A stretch of DNA of 52,912 bases from Rhodocyclaceae bacterium (GTDB lineage: Bacteria; Pseudomonadota; Gammaproteobacteria; Burkholderiales; Rhodocyclaceae): positions 1-52,912 of the forward strand of contig JAPKHL010000023.1 in the NCBI GenBank assembly GCA_026646875.1. The letters run 5' to 3'. The notes beneath the pieces were generated by a model. The model saw only the letters and a program-made list of their open reading frames with translations, was not told the DNA's origin and ran no database searches. How positions within the stretch are numbered: position 1 is the first letter of the stretch; every line of letters begins with the position of its first letter. Positions 19,584 through 27,235 of this stretch are shown piece after piece. A program made the position numbers and the translations under genes.

Positions 19584-19769
19584 ATGCTGAGAACGGGTTT
19601 TGCGCTGATCGCCGTGGCGGCCATGGTGCTCATTTCGGGATGGCCCGGCGCGGGCTGGCTCGCACTGGCCGCGCTGGCGGGCGGGGTGTGTACGCTCTAC
19701 GCCAGCGGCGGCATCAATCTGTACCGCGCGACCCGGCCGCAGCGCCGGGAGGCCTCGTCACGCTGCTAG
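19584..19769 (+). CDS. Small two-helix membrane protein, plus-strand moron
   Basis: 61 residues starting at ATG 19584 with a good GGAGG 7 bases upstream. It has two hydrophobic segments (about 5-20 and 23-40) and a basic tail ending RPQRREASSRC. It lies on the strand opposite to the late operon, in the gap between the tape measure start and the tail tube gene end (it overlaps the latter's stop by 4 bases). TACACT at 19552-19557 could be its own -10. Such placement is typical of morons expressed from the prophage. Function unknown; a holin-like or superinfection-exclusion role is possible but unproved. Confidence 0.6.
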   Translation: MLRTGFALIAVAAMVLISGWPGAGWLALAALAGGVCTLYASGGINLYRATRPQRREASSRC

Positions 19770-20518
19770 CCGAGCCGTCCCTTGCGCACAGTGAAGTAAC
19801 GGGATTTCCCCGTCCCGGTAACGCTCCCGTCGGCGAGCAGCGTGGCTTCCAGCTGCAGCGCCCCGAAGTTGTCTCCGAGCGCATCGAGCCCCTTGGTCGG
19901 CGACCACGACACGCGATGACAGACAATCAAGGTCGGCTCGCCCGAGGCTGCCTCGTTAAGGCCATCGAAGACGAGTTCGTACTCGTCGCCCGACGCGGTC
20001 AGCGCCTCGATCAGGTCATCCGCCAGCGGCGTGTAGCCGATTTCGATGTCGGCGCCATCGGCCAGGTCCGTTGCGTCGGGCAGGATGTAGATGCCACTGC
20101 GCTTGCGCTCGTAGTTCCCCTCCTCGGGCACGGGCGTTCCCCCCAGCGTCACCTCGAGCGGCAAGCCAAGATTGGGCAGGCGATCGGTCAGGATCAACGA
20201 CCCCCGGACAATATCGGCATGCGGCTCGTCGGCGATGGCCCCCGTGCTTGCATTGACGGTGGCGGTACCGCGCAGGGCCAGCGCGATGTTGTCGGCAGAA
20301 AACGAATCGGCCGTAATGGCGGCCGTTACCGACTTGATGCGCGTCACCTTCGAAATCGTGCCGCCACCGCCCTCGTAGTTCTGCTGCTCCTTGCTCTCGT
20401 CGGCCACGGCAAAGGTCAGCTTCGAGCAGTTGCCGATCGGCCGGCGAGCGGCGCCGGCCGCACCGCGACGCTTGATGTAAACGGTGCCGGAGCCGTAATA
20501 ACTTTCGGTTTGCGACAT
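19766..20518 (-). CDS. Major tail tube protein
   Basis: 250 residues. Start ATG at 20518 with GGAGG five bases before it (a TTG twelve bases further up is less likely). The protein opens QTESYYGSGTVYIKRRG and has the all-beta, Gly-Thr-Asp-rich composition of siphovirus tail tubes. It precedes the tape measure gene, the normal place for the tube, and no sheath gene is present. A late promoter-like motif and a terminator hairpin lie immediately upstream. Confidence 0.72.
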   Translation of the reverse strand: MSQTESYYGSGTVYIKRRGAAGAARRPIGNCSKLTFAVADESKEQQNYEGGGGTISKVTRIKSVTAAITADSFSADNIALALRGTATVNASTGAIADEPHADIVRGSLILTDRLPNLGLPLEVTLGGTPVPEEGNYERKRSGIYILPDATDLADGADIEIGYTPLADDLIEALTASGDEYELVFDGLNEAASGEPTLIVCHRVSWSPTKGLDALGDNFGALQLEATLLADGSVTGTGKSRYFTVRKGRLG

Positions 20519-20528
20519 GACTTCCTCC

Positions 20529-20562
20529 AAATAAAAGACCCGGAACGGGAACGTGCCGGGTC
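20529..20562 (-). terminator. Terminator hairpin between tail-fibre genes and tail tube gene
   Basis: On the minus strand GACCCGG, a 12-base loop and CCGGGTC are followed by TTTTATTT. It would stop readthrough from the upstream genes. The -10-like hexamer of the predicted late promoter abuts it, so transcripts starting there (about 20556) would lack the first arm and escape termination. Confidence 0.65.
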
Positions 20563-20604
20563 ATTCTGCGCGCGCGATCAGCCCGGCGCAGGAGGAAGGG
20601 GTTC
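20563..20604 (-). promoter_or_regulatory. Predicted late promoter A (tail tube)
   Basis: Minus-strand GAACCCCTTCCTCCTGCGC (20586-20604) differs by one base from each of copies B and C. Seventeen bases on is a -10-like CAGAAT (20563-20568). It lies between a gene end and the tail tube gene, beside a terminator. Confidence 0.55.
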
Positions 20605-20615
20605 AGCGGTGCCGG

Positions 20616-21101
20616 TCAGACCTCGATTCGGTGAGCGGCGACAAACAGCCGGTCGAGCTGCTCGTCGGTCAGGGCGAAGACCGTGGCGATGTAGCGCAGC
20701 GTCGGCGAATCTCGCTCGAAGCTCTGCGCGTTCTGCCAGGCGAGCCGAACGATGCGTGGCGTGTCCGGCTGGGCCACCCAGGCCTCGATGTCGTCGAGCA
20801 GCTGCGCGCCGTCGAGCGCGGCCAGCGCCTGCAGGCGGGTGACCGACCGTGGCACCGGCGCCGGCACCAAGCGCCAGCGCGTGCGCCACTCCCCGCCGAC
20901 ATCCTCGACCCCATCCTGCTCCGCGACAAAACCCCCCAGCTCGGGAGGACTGGATTCAACGATCGGGCGATAACCATGGGGCTCGAAGACATCCGGGGGA
21001 TTGCTGCCCAGCGCGCCGAAGCAGACGTGCGGGAGGGACTGGATGATTTCCCACTCGGTGCGGATGGCCGCGGTGGTCGGATCAATAAATCTCACACTCA
21101 C
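20616..21101 (-). CDS. Phage tail-associated protein (tail fibre assembly-like)
   Basis: 161 residues, not firmly placed in a family. The C-terminal half (VTRLQALAALDGAQLLDDIE, then RLAWQNAQSFERDSPTLRYI) resembles the ends of small assembly proteins that follow tail fibre genes in betaproteobacterial phages. It overlaps the gene upstream by ATGA and is the last gene of the fibre block before the terminator. Confidence 0.5.
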   Translation of the reverse strand: MSVRFIDPTTAAIRTEWEIIQSLPHVCFGALGSNPPDVFEPHGYRPIVESSPPELGGFVAEQDGVEDVGGEWRTRWRLVPAPVPRSVTRLQALAALDGAQLLDDIEAWVAQPDTPRIVRLAWQNAQSFERDSPTLRYIATVFALTDEQLDRLFVAAHRIEV

Positions 21102-21697
21102 AACTCGCCTCCGAAGAAGAAGGGATTGATGCCGCCGGCATCCTTGAACGCAAGCAACGTGGCAAACACGAACCCCGCGAACGAGAAAGTCGCCTTGGCG
21201 GCCCCCGAGGCGTAGGCCGAATCGGACACGCGCCAGGGTCTGGATGACGAGCTATTGGCGCGGGATGTGTAGCCCGTGGGGGTGCCCACCGACGTTGTTC
21301 CCAGAACGCCCCACGCGTAGCACAGGAGCAGATGCTCGCCGGACACCCCGCTCAGGGTGAGCGTGCCGGGACTTGCACCGAGCGCCCGGTAATCGGTTGC
21401 GGTCTTGGTGATCGCCCCGACGCCACGGTACTGAAGCAGCCGCCCGTTCAGGTCGTAGGACCCACCCGAGTCGTTGGTTGCCAAAGAGAACGTCCCGGAC
21501 TCACTGCCAGTCGCCAGCCGCCACATCACCCGCGAGCCGGACTCAATAGTCCACCCAGCGTTAGCGGCCCACGTTTTGGACACCCCCGAAGACTGCATCG
21601 TCGCCACAAGCAGGTCACCGGCCTGAGTTGCAGGCCACGTACCGGAGAGGTTCTGAACGCCGGACCCCCCGGTCGTGCTGATATGCGCGATGGTCAT
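21098..21697 (-). CDS. Tail fibre/appendage protein
   Basis: 199 residues from ATG 21697, whose A is shared with the upstream stop (TGATG). The open frame further upstream is out-of-frame shadow of the neighbour. The protein is Gly-, Ser- and Thr-rich, beta-type, with WPATQAGDLLVATMQSSG near the N-terminus and FFFGGEL at the end, a pattern common in phage receptor-binding or fibre-tip proteins. Family not recognised. Confidence 0.5.
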   Translation of the reverse strand: MTIAHISTTGGSGVQNLSGTWPATQAGDLLVATMQSSGVSKTWAANAGWTIESGSRVMWRLATGSESGTFSLATNDSGGSYDLNGRLLQYRGVGAITKTATDYRALGASPGTLTLSGVSGEHLLLCYAWGVLGTTSVGTPTGYTSRANSSSSRPWRVSDSAYASGAAKATFSFAGFVFATLLAFKDAGGINPFFFGGEL

Positions 21698-22161
21698 CAC
21701 TGCACCTGCCCACTCATGCAGTACACAGTCGTACCGTTGTACTTGTAGATAAGGAACGTCTCGCCGCCGGCCGTGAGCTTGATACTTACTGCTGCACCAA
21801 CCGCCTTCGTGCCTACCGGGTTGGCAAACGTCCGGTTTCCAGTAGCATCCTGAATCAGCCGGAGGGTGTAAGTCCCGGGGCCGGGGAACGTCAAGGTGGC
21901 GGAGGCATTCGCAGTCAGCGTGAGCCGCTGCAGCGAACCATTGGCGAAGTCGATGGCGGGGGTAGCGCCGCTGCTCCCGGCGTCGTACTCGGCGCCAAGG
22001 GCTGCCACCTTGATGCCGAGCAGGCGATTGCCGTCGAGATCCTGATCGCCCGCGTAGGTGTTGCCTCCGAGCGACGCCTTGCCGGCCAGTGCGGCCAGAA
22101 TGGACTTGATGTCCGCCCCGATGGCCTCGGCAAGCGCCGTGATGCGGGCCTGCAGGCTCAT
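21697..22161 (-). CDS. Short tail fibre-like protein with MSLxxRIxxLA..GADIK head
   Basis: 154 residues. The first 20 residues (MSLQARITALAEAIGADIKS) are a helix found at the start of many phage fibre proteins and are shared with the next gene upstream. The rest is beta-type with TLTFPGPGTYTLRLIQDATG and FANPVGTKAVGAAVS, as in fibre knob domains. It probably forms part of the adhesive tail tip together with the neighbouring small genes. Confidence 0.55.
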   Translation of the reverse strand: MSLQARITALAEAIGADIKSILAALAGKASLGGNTYAGDQDLDGNRLLGIKVAALGAEYDAGSSGATPAIDFANGSLQRLTLTANASATLTFPGPGTYTLRLIQDATGNRTFANPVGTKAVGAAVSIKLTAGGETFLIYKYNGTTVYCMSGQVQ

Positions 22162-22164
22162 GCG

Positions 22165-22659
22165 TTACGCCTTCGCAGCGGTGTAGTCGGCGGCAAAATC
22201 GTGCTCGGGATCGCCCACGCCGATGTTCGCGCACGCCTGCGCCTTTTGCGGTGCCGACAACGCCTGCGCCGCGTCGTACCGCAACCGATTGCCGATCTCG
22301 ACGGCAATCGTCGCCGCGAACGAGGGATCGTTGCCAAGCGCCGCCGCAAGCTCGGCGAGTGTGTCGAGCGCGGCTGCGGCGCCGTTCGTCAGATCCGCCT
22401 TGACGGCGGCCTTGGCGGCCTCGACGGTGTCGAAAATCTTGTCGGCGGACCAGGTGACCAGCGTGTCGCCGTTGCCCGCCGCATCGTTGATCGTGGCGCC
22501 TCCGCCGCCGACCATGCCGTACAGCTCATTGATTGCCGCCACCAGGCTGGTCTTGGCCGTCGTCGACAACGCCGTCAGATCGCCGTCGGCCAGGCGCAGC
22601 GCCTTGATGTCGGCACCCACCGCCTGGGCAAGAACAATGATGCGGGATTCGAGACTCAT
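22165..22659 (-). CDS. Short tail fibre-like protein, paralogous head to its neighbour
   Basis: 164 residues starting MSLESRIIVLAQAVGADIKA, nearly the same head as the following gene. The middle (TTAKTSLVAAINELYGMVGG; TVEAAKAAVKADLTNGAAAA) has the form of repeated trimeric fibre shaft helices. Two such head-bearing genes in tandem suggest duplication of a fibre docking segment. Confidence 0.55.
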   Translation of the reverse strand: MSLESRIIVLAQAVGADIKALRLADGDLTALSTTAKTSLVAAINELYGMVGGGGATINDAAGNGDTLVTWSADKIFDTVEAAKAAVKADLTNGAAAALDTLAELAAALGNDPSFAATIAVEIGNRLRYDAAQALSAPQKAQACANIGVGDPEHDFAADYTAAKA

Positions 22660-22664
22660 GATCG

Positions 22665-22883
22665 TCAGCCTTTCGCCAGAATGTAATAAGCCAGAGGGTC
22701 CGGAACGAGATTGTCGCGGACATACAGCCCGCCGTCGGCGCCGGTTGTCAGGCGGTTGTCCGGGTCGGCCGAGATACCGCCCACTGGCGCCGCCGGGCCG
22801 GGCGGACCCGGCGGTCCCGGCTCGGAGATCTCGACGGCGACGAGCTCCCGTTCCTCGACCACCACGGCGACAACATCAACCAT
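22665..22883 (-). CDS. Small collagen-like tail fibre protein
   Basis: 72 residues. The centre carries a collagen-type run (EPGPPGPPGPAAPVGG) followed by DNRLTTGADGGLYV, a motif common in phage fibre and appendage proteins. It overlaps the upstream gene by eight bases. The short Gly-X-Y run could form a trimeric stalk. Confidence 0.6.
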   Translation of the reverse strand: MVDVVAVVVEERELVAVEISEPGPPGPPGPAAPVGGISADPDNRLTTGADGGLYVRDNLVPDPLAYYILAKG

Positions 22884-23229
22884 GCGTCACCTCGGGCAGA
22901 TAGCGGACCGAGCCACGCGCGAGCTTCCAGGTTTCCTCCGGACCGGCCGGCGGCTCGAGCTCAAGGTCATAGCTCGCGCGCAGCACGGTGACGGTGGCCG
23001 TCACCGTCGCCGGGAAAGCGATCTCCACCGTGCCGGCCGGACCGCCGAGGATGATCCGGCCGTTATCCGAGGTCAGCTCGTCGACGAGCATGCCGGCCTC
23101 GTCGCGGATCTGCATGCGCGCCTTGTACCCGGAGAGGTCCAGCGGCACGCCCCCCGCCGTCCTCGGCGTGAAGCGCACGCGCTTCATGCCTCCCATCTCG
23201 ATGTTCAGGTTCTTCAGGATGGCCGGCAT
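22876..23229 (-). CDS. Phage virion protein, beta-sandwich type, function unknown
   Basis: 117 residues from ATG 23229. It has FTPRTAGGVPLDLSGYKARM and MLVDELTSDNGRIILGG, a pattern seen in small head-tail or fibre-associated proteins of Mu-like and lambdoid phages. It stands between the tail terminator-like gene and the fibre block. The longer open frame to 23976 is shadow. Confidence 0.55.
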   Translation of the reverse strand: MPAILKNLNIEMGGMKRVRFTPRTAGGVPLDLSGYKARMQIRDEAGMLVDELTSDNGRIILGGPAGTVEIAFPATVTATVTVLRASYDLELEPPAGPEETWKLARGSVRYLPEVTHG

Positions 23230-23231
23230 GA

Positions 23232-23654
23232 TCAACGCTCTCCGCTCACGTTGTGCACGCAGGTGAACGCCAGCGGGAAAAACAGGGTGCCGGCGTGGAA
23301 CTCGGCTCGGGGCGCGGGAGCAAGCTCCAGGGGGCGCAGCATTCCCGCTCCGCGCCAGCCGAGCAGCTTGCCGATGACGGCGCTCACCAGAGGGGTGGCC
23401 GCCGCACGCGCCGGCGCACCGTCGCCGGCCCGACCGGCATGCTTGACCGCCAACACCACCAGCCAGCGCGACCTCACGCGTGCCTGGCGGCGATCCCCGG
23501 AATGTTCCTCGATGGCGTAGCCGTCGAAGATCAGATACGCGCATGGCGCCAGCTTGCCCATGGCCTCCGGGGCCAGCTCGGGCAGGCCGTACACGCCCTT
23601 CAGGCCGTCGATTTCGGCCAGGCGCGCGGCGAGCGCGGGTTCGGGCGAGAGCAT
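23232..23654 (-). CDS. Mu gp37-like / tail terminator candidate
   Basis: 140 residues from ATG 23654, overlapping the gp36-like stop by one base. Motifs PEALAARLAEIDGLKGVYGL-like at the start and RSRWLVVLAVKHA in the centre fit the DUF1834/gp37 or minor tail (terminator) group that follows gp36 in Mu-like phages. It would cap the tail tube at the head-proximal end. Assignment rests on position and general pattern. Confidence 0.55.
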   Translation of the reverse strand: MLSPEPALAARLAEIDGLKGVYGLPELAPEAMGKLAPCAYLIFDGYAIEEHSGDRRQARVRSRWLVVLAVKHAGRAGDGAPARAAATPLVSAVIGKLLGWRGAGMLRPLELAPAPRAEFHAGTLFFPLAFTCVHNVSGER

Positions 23655-24061
23655 CAGCGCGCTGCCCGCGAGAACACGCGTTCGCAGGACGTCGCCAGGA
23701 CCGTCCCGGACGGTGTCGCCGCCGGGACGGGGACATCCAGCCGGAGGCGGCCGGCGGAAATGTCGCGCAGCTGGGCCAGCGCCTGATCGCGGCGATCCTT
23801 GACGATTTCCGGCGCGGCGTCGGCGTACAACGCGTACCGCGCCAGATCGCAACACAGCCCGGCCAGCAGCGCAGGCACATTGCCGATCGGCAACGTGTAC
23901 CGCACCGCGACATAGCCGTCGATGATCGCCGAGGCATCGGACAATGCCCGGCCGACAGTCGCGGGGTCGTAGCCACCGCTACCGTCCCGATCGGTCAGCT
24001 GGATCAACTCATCCTCGCCGTAGCGGGCGATCAGATCCGATGCCTTGGCGTAATCGCTCAT
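23654..24061 (-). CDS. DUF1320 protein (Mu gp36-like head-tail connector)
   Basis: 135 residues. MSDYAKASDLIARYGEDELI at the start and a central VGRALSDASAIIDGYVAVRY, then LPIGNVPALLAGLCCDLARY, are typical for DUF1320. The family sits between capsid and tail genes in Mu-like phages and probably forms the head-completion ring. Confidence 0.88.
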   Translation of the reverse strand: MSDYAKASDLIARYGEDELIQLTDRDGSGGYDPATVGRALSDASAIIDGYVAVRYTLPIGNVPALLAGLCCDLARYALYADAAPEIVKDRRDQALAQLRDISAGRLRLDVPVPAATPSGTVLATSCERVFSRAAR

Positions 24062-24274
24062 TTACTTCTTGCCCGTGGCCTTGGCCTTGGCGGGACCGCC
24101 CTGGCCGGGATCGCCCGGAGCGCCGTCAATCTGCTCAACGACGAGCATCGGCTCGCTCATCAGCTGCGCGAGCTGCGCCTCGGAGAAGGCATCGTCGGCG
24201 TGGTCGGTCGGTTCGGCCGGATGGGCCACGCCTGCGCGGCGGAATCCGGCGTGTTTCGATGTGATGCGGATCAT
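24062..24274 (-). CDS. Mu gp35/FluMu-like small head-region protein
   Basis: 70 residues from ATG 24274 (GGGAGAG upstream). IRITSKHAGFRRAGVAHPAE is the typical opening of the small HI1506/gp35-like proteins of Mu-type phages; the family motif ends with a helix that includes FSEAQLAQLMSEPMLVVE. It has a Lys/Ala-rich tail. Role unknown; conserved between capsid and gp36 genes. Confidence 0.72.
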   Translation of the reverse strand: MIRITSKHAGFRRAGVAHPAEPTDHADDAFSEAQLAQLMSEPMLVVEQIDGAPGDPGQGGPAKAKATGKK

Positions 24275-24297
24275 GATCTCTCCCGGAGGTTTCCTGA

Positions 24298-24321
24298 GCC
24301 GCCCGGACAATTCCGGGCGGC
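24298..24321. terminator. Strong hairpin after the capsid gene, no T-tract
   Basis: GCCGCCCGG-ACAATT-CCGGGCGGC forms a perfect 9-bp stem in the 145-base gap between the capsid stop and the gp35-like start. No run of T follows, so it may stabilise the capsid mRNA 3' end or partly attenuate rather than fully terminate. Confidence 0.5.
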
Positions 24322-24419
24322 GTTCTGGCGATTTCAAGTTTGGGCAGTACGCTTAGCCGGGGGGCGGGAGAATCGCCAACTCCGCCCCACCAGGGTCGCC
24401 TCAAGCCCCGCTCGAAGTA

Positions 24420-25460
24420 TCAGGTCGTGCCGTCCGAACCGTAGGCCAACTGCCAGAAGCCGTAACCACCGGCCGCGCGCGCCTCGGCGCCGAACTTGTA
24501 TTTCCGGCGGTTGAACACGTCGTCAGCCTGGGGATCGGTCTGCTGGACGAAGACCGGCGCCTTGCGTTCCTGGTAGATGACCGGGCGGACCGGCTTGGTG
24601 GTGTCGAGCAGGAACCACGCGGTGTCGCTGGACAGGCGCCCGTCGACCACCACTTCGGCCGTCCCCTTGTACGGATTCGGCTTGCCATCTTCCAGCCGGT
24701 CGGTGGTCATCAGCAGGTTGGCCACATCCTCCAGGGCCGGCGGCACCAGCAGGATGTTCGGCGTGATGTTCAGCGGCCGCCCCTCGTCGTCCTTGAACTT
24801 TCGCATCGCGGTGCGCGCGGCGCCAAAGCTGGCCATGGCCGCCGCCTGGGTCGCCACCGACAGTGCCTTGGTGCCCCGGTTCGAGACCGAGGCGATCGAG
24901 CCATCCGCCTGCCGCACCGGGTGATCGGTGTCGAAGAAATACTGGCCGTCATAGCACTTGGTGGTAAAGCCACCATTGACCACCTCGTACACGATTTCAT
25001 CCGGCATCTGCTTGGCCGACTCACCGGCCATCTGCGCCTGCGGGCCGTAGATACCGAGGTTGTCGTCATCGATATCGTTGCGATCGACCTCGACCGTGGC
25101 CTCCCAGTCTTCGTTGGTCACGGTGTACTTGGCCGCCTCGAGCGACTTGACGTTCTTCTCGCCGATCCAGCGGCGCATTTTCGGGAATTTCGACAGCCAG
25201 GCGTAATCGGTCTGACCGGTGGTCGACGGCACCTTCATGGCGATCTTCTGCCAGGTGGAAGGTGCTGCCGCGAAGGCGTTGTTGAAAGTGGTTTTCAGGC
25301 TGGTGAAGAGCGCCGCCAGGCTCTCGCGATTGACGATCAGGCCGCCGAAGCCAATGAATGCCATGCCCTCCGCGTCAGGCAAGGCAATGGCAGGCATGGC
25401 GAAGGCCAGCCCGGCCAGGGCGGCGCACGACAACACCGATGCGACAAGCAGTTTTTTCAT
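24420..25460 (-). CDS. Major capsid protein (Mu gpT-like) with an unusual signal-peptide-like N-terminus
   Basis: 346 residues. From residue 41 on it is a clear Mu gpT-type capsid: LIVNRESLAALFTSLKTTFN, then AMKVPSTTGQTDYAWLSKFP, RRWIGEKNVKSLEAAKYTVT and a C-terminal YKFGAEARAAGGYGFWQLAY. The usual family start is near residue 41-42. Here an in-frame ATG at 25460, with GGAG eight bases before it, adds MKKLLVASVLSCAALAGLAF and AMPAIALPDAEG, which reads like an export signal. ATG codons at residues 22 and 33 are alternative starts but have poorer ribosome sites. See findings. Confidence 0.88.
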   Translation of the reverse strand: MKKLLVASVLSCAALAGLAFAMPAIALPDAEGMAFIGFGGLIVNRESLAALFTSLKTTFNNAFAAAPSTWQKIAMKVPSTTGQTDYAWLSKFPKMRRWIGEKNVKSLEAAKYTVTNEDWEATVEVDRNDIDDDNLGIYGPQAQMAGESAKQMPDEIVYEVVNGGFTTKCYDGQYFFDTDHPVRQADGSIASVSNRGTKALSVATQAAAMASFGAARTAMRKFKDDEGRPLNITPNILLVPPALEDVANLLMTTDRLEDGKPNPYKGTAEVVVDGRLSSDTAWFLLDTTKPVRPVIYQERKAPVFVQQTDPQADDVFNRRKYKFGAEARAAGGYGFWQLAYGSDGTT

Positions 25461-25506
25461 GAGATTTCTCCAGGTGCTTGATAGATGGACTAGATGGACG
25501 GTGGAG

Positions 25507-25911
25507 TTACTCGACCCAGACGCCGTCGGATTCGATCTGGACAACCTTGCCGGCCGCCGAACGGGTGTTGCCGCCGTTGGTCTTTGCAACCGTTGCGTCA
25601 TCAACGATGTAGACGGTCTTGCCAAGCTCGGCCTGGGTGACCAGGTCGGCGGCATGATTTGCCCACTTGAATGCCTTGCCGCGACGCACAAGCAGCGTCT
25701 TGGCGCCGTCGGCGCCGCCCGTGTTGTCCACGTATTGCTCGGCGCGACCGAGGTACGTCAGCGTGGTGGCCACGCTGCCGGGCACGGCGAAGCCGGCGGC
25801 ATTGGCGGCGACCAGGGCGCCGGCGTAGACACGGGCATTGGCGGCCATCGGCACGACAAGGGTGTCGGTAGCCTTGAAGGGGGTGTTACGGTCTGCGGTC
25901 AACGGGGGCAT
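25507..25911 (-). CDS. Head decoration/cement protein
   Basis: 134 residues, between protease/scaffold and capsid genes. It is small and beta-rich, with MPPLTADRNTPFKATDTLVV at the start, ARVYAGALVAANAAGFAVPG and a Val/Asp end, the pattern of the capsid-stabilising proteins found at this site in Mu-like phages. Position and size support the call; direct family membership was not checked. Confidence 0.68.
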   Translation of the reverse strand: MPPLTADRNTPFKATDTLVVPMAANARVYAGALVAANAAGFAVPGSVATTLTYLGRAEQYVDNTGGADGAKTLLVRRGKAFKWANHAADLVTQAELGKTVYIVDDATVAKTNGGNTRSAAGKVVQIESDGVWVE

Positions 25912-25934
25912 GCTGGTCTCCGGTTGTTAAAGGA

Positions 25935-26507
25935 TCAGCCCTGCGCCAGATCGGCCAGGGTTTTACGGTAGTCCTCGGGGGACACGCCCATCTGGCGACA
26001 GACGGCCATCTGCGTCTCCGAGAGCTCGCCAGGCGTAGCGGCAGATACGGCACCGCCGGTCTGGGTGCCGCCCAGCGGCACCACCGGCGCCACCTGCGCG
26101 AGGTAGCCCTTGAGCGCGGCGATGTTCTTGCTGCCGAGATCCTTCGCCCAGCCGACCAGTGCCGGCGGCAGGCGACCATCGGCGGTGGCTGCCTCGATCA
26201 GGCGGCCGGCTTCGTCGCTGCCGATCTGCGCGGTCAGCGCGGCGATCTGGCCGTGCAGCTCCTGCACGCTGGCGATCGGTACGTACTTGGCCGGGTCCGG
26301 GTCAGCGGTGACCTGGGCGGTCAGGGCTGCGATGCGGGCCCTGTTTTCGGTCAGCAGCGCCAGGAGGTCAGCGCCATTTGCGGCGGTGGCCGTATTGCCT
26401 TCAGTGATCTGCGCTTTCAGCTTGTCCAGCTGCGCCAGAACATCCTCGGCGGTTGCCGCGATGGGCAGGTTGAGCAGCCAGCGCAGCCGCTCCAGGAGTT
26501 CGTCCAT
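25935..26507 (-). CDS. Nested in-frame scaffold protein (Mu gpZ-like)
   Basis: An internal start within the protease gene: ATG at 26507 preceded by ACGGAGGAAAAC, one of the best ribosome sites in the window. It would make a 190-residue helical protein (MDELLERLRWLLNLPI..., several coiled-coil-like stretches) identical to the protease C-terminus. This copies the Mu I/Z arrangement and gives an excess of scaffold over protease. Confidence 0.78.
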   Translation of the reverse strand: MDELLERLRWLLNLPIAATAEDVLAQLDKLKAQITEGNTATAANGADLLALLTENRARIAALTAQVTADPDPAKYVPIASVQELHGQIAALTAQIGSDEAGRLIEAATADGRLPPALVGWAKDLGSKNIAALKGYLAQVAPVVPLGGTQTGGAVSAATPGELSETQMAVCRQMGVSPEDYRKTLADLAQG

Positions 26508-27038
26508 GTTTTCCTCCGTTGGTTGGGTGGACAGAAAGCTGTTTGCGGCTACGGCAAGCGTTACCTCGTCGAGACCGTCGAGATTCGGAAAATTGGTGAG
26601 GCCGATCATCAGCAGATCGAGCACGGCGCCGGCATCGTCGTAGGCGAAGACAGGGGACAGGTAGAGGTACTCCTTCGCGGCGACCATTGCCGCAGCGCGC
26701 TCGGTCCAGTCGACGCCGGTGGCGAACAGCCCCTCTCCATCACGCCATTCCAGCCGCGCGCCATCGACCCAGGCAGCCGCCGGGGCCGGCTGCCCATTCT
26801 TGGCGGCATGCAGGGTCTGGTGCTCGTAGTCGACGACGATGCGTGTCTGCCGGGCGGCGGCGCGCGCGATCAGGCGGCCGGCGATATCGGCATCGAGTCG
26901 CCATGCGGGGACATCCTTGGGACGCCCGTCACGGCCGCGAAACTCTCCGGCCGGGATGAGATGCAGATCGCCTCCGGCCGTCAGGGCGACGGCGCAGGCG
27001 GCGATGCGATAGCGAGGATTGGGGGTGCGGGTAGCCAT
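25935..27038 (-). CDS. Mu gpI-like head protease with C-terminal scaffold
   Basis: 367 residues. The N-terminal half (about 1-165) is the Mu I-protein: PAGEFRGRDGRPKDVPAWRL, VVDYEHQTLHA, then LYLSPVFAYDDAGAVLDLLM and GLTNFPNLDGLDEVTLA. The C-terminal half is a helical scaffold. In Mu the maturation protease and scaffold share a frame in the same way. The start at 27038 has no ribosome site; the predicted late promoter B would start transcription at or next to this ATG, making the mRNA leaderless. Confidence 0.88.
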   Translation of the reverse strand: MATRTPNPRYRIAACAVALTAGGDLHLIPAGEFRGRDGRPKDVPAWRLDADIAGRLIARAAARQTRIVVDYEHQTLHAAKNGQPAPAAAWVDGARLEWRDGEGLFATGVDWTERAAAMVAAKEYLYLSPVFAYDDAGAVLDLLMIGLTNFPNLDGLDEVTLAVAANSFLSTQPTEENMDELLERLRWLLNLPIAATAEDVLAQLDKLKAQITEGNTATAANGADLLALLTENRARIAALTAQVTADPDPAKYVPIASVQELHGQIAALTAQIGSDEAGRLIEAATADGRLPPALVGWAKDLGSKNIAALKGYLAQVAPVVPLGGTQTGGAVSAATPGELSETQMAVCRQMGVSPEDYRKTLADLAQG

Positions 27039-27044
27039 GCGCCC

Positions 27045-27087
27045 ATGATCGGGCGCGGGGACTGGCTAGCGCAGGGGGAAGGGGTTC
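27045..27087 (-). promoter_or_regulatory. Predicted late promoter B (head protease/scaffold)
   Basis: Minus-strand GAACCCCTTCCCCCTGCGC at 27069-27087, then 18 bases, then -10-like GATCAT (27045-27050), 6 bases before the protease ATG. Same geometry as promoters A and C. In Mu an activated late promoter (PI) stands at the same gene. The remaining gap to 27236 shows nothing else. Confidence 0.6.
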
Positions 27088-27235
27088 GGTGACTCGCCTC
27101 GCCTGCAAATGGCGTTACCAGCGCGTTACCCGCGCCATGGCGGCTCGATCGCCGATCTGGATATACCATCGCCGCAACCGGGCCACAAAAACGGCCTGTG
27201 CGGCGCACACGCGCGTTCGGCCCTTATGCCGGCCC

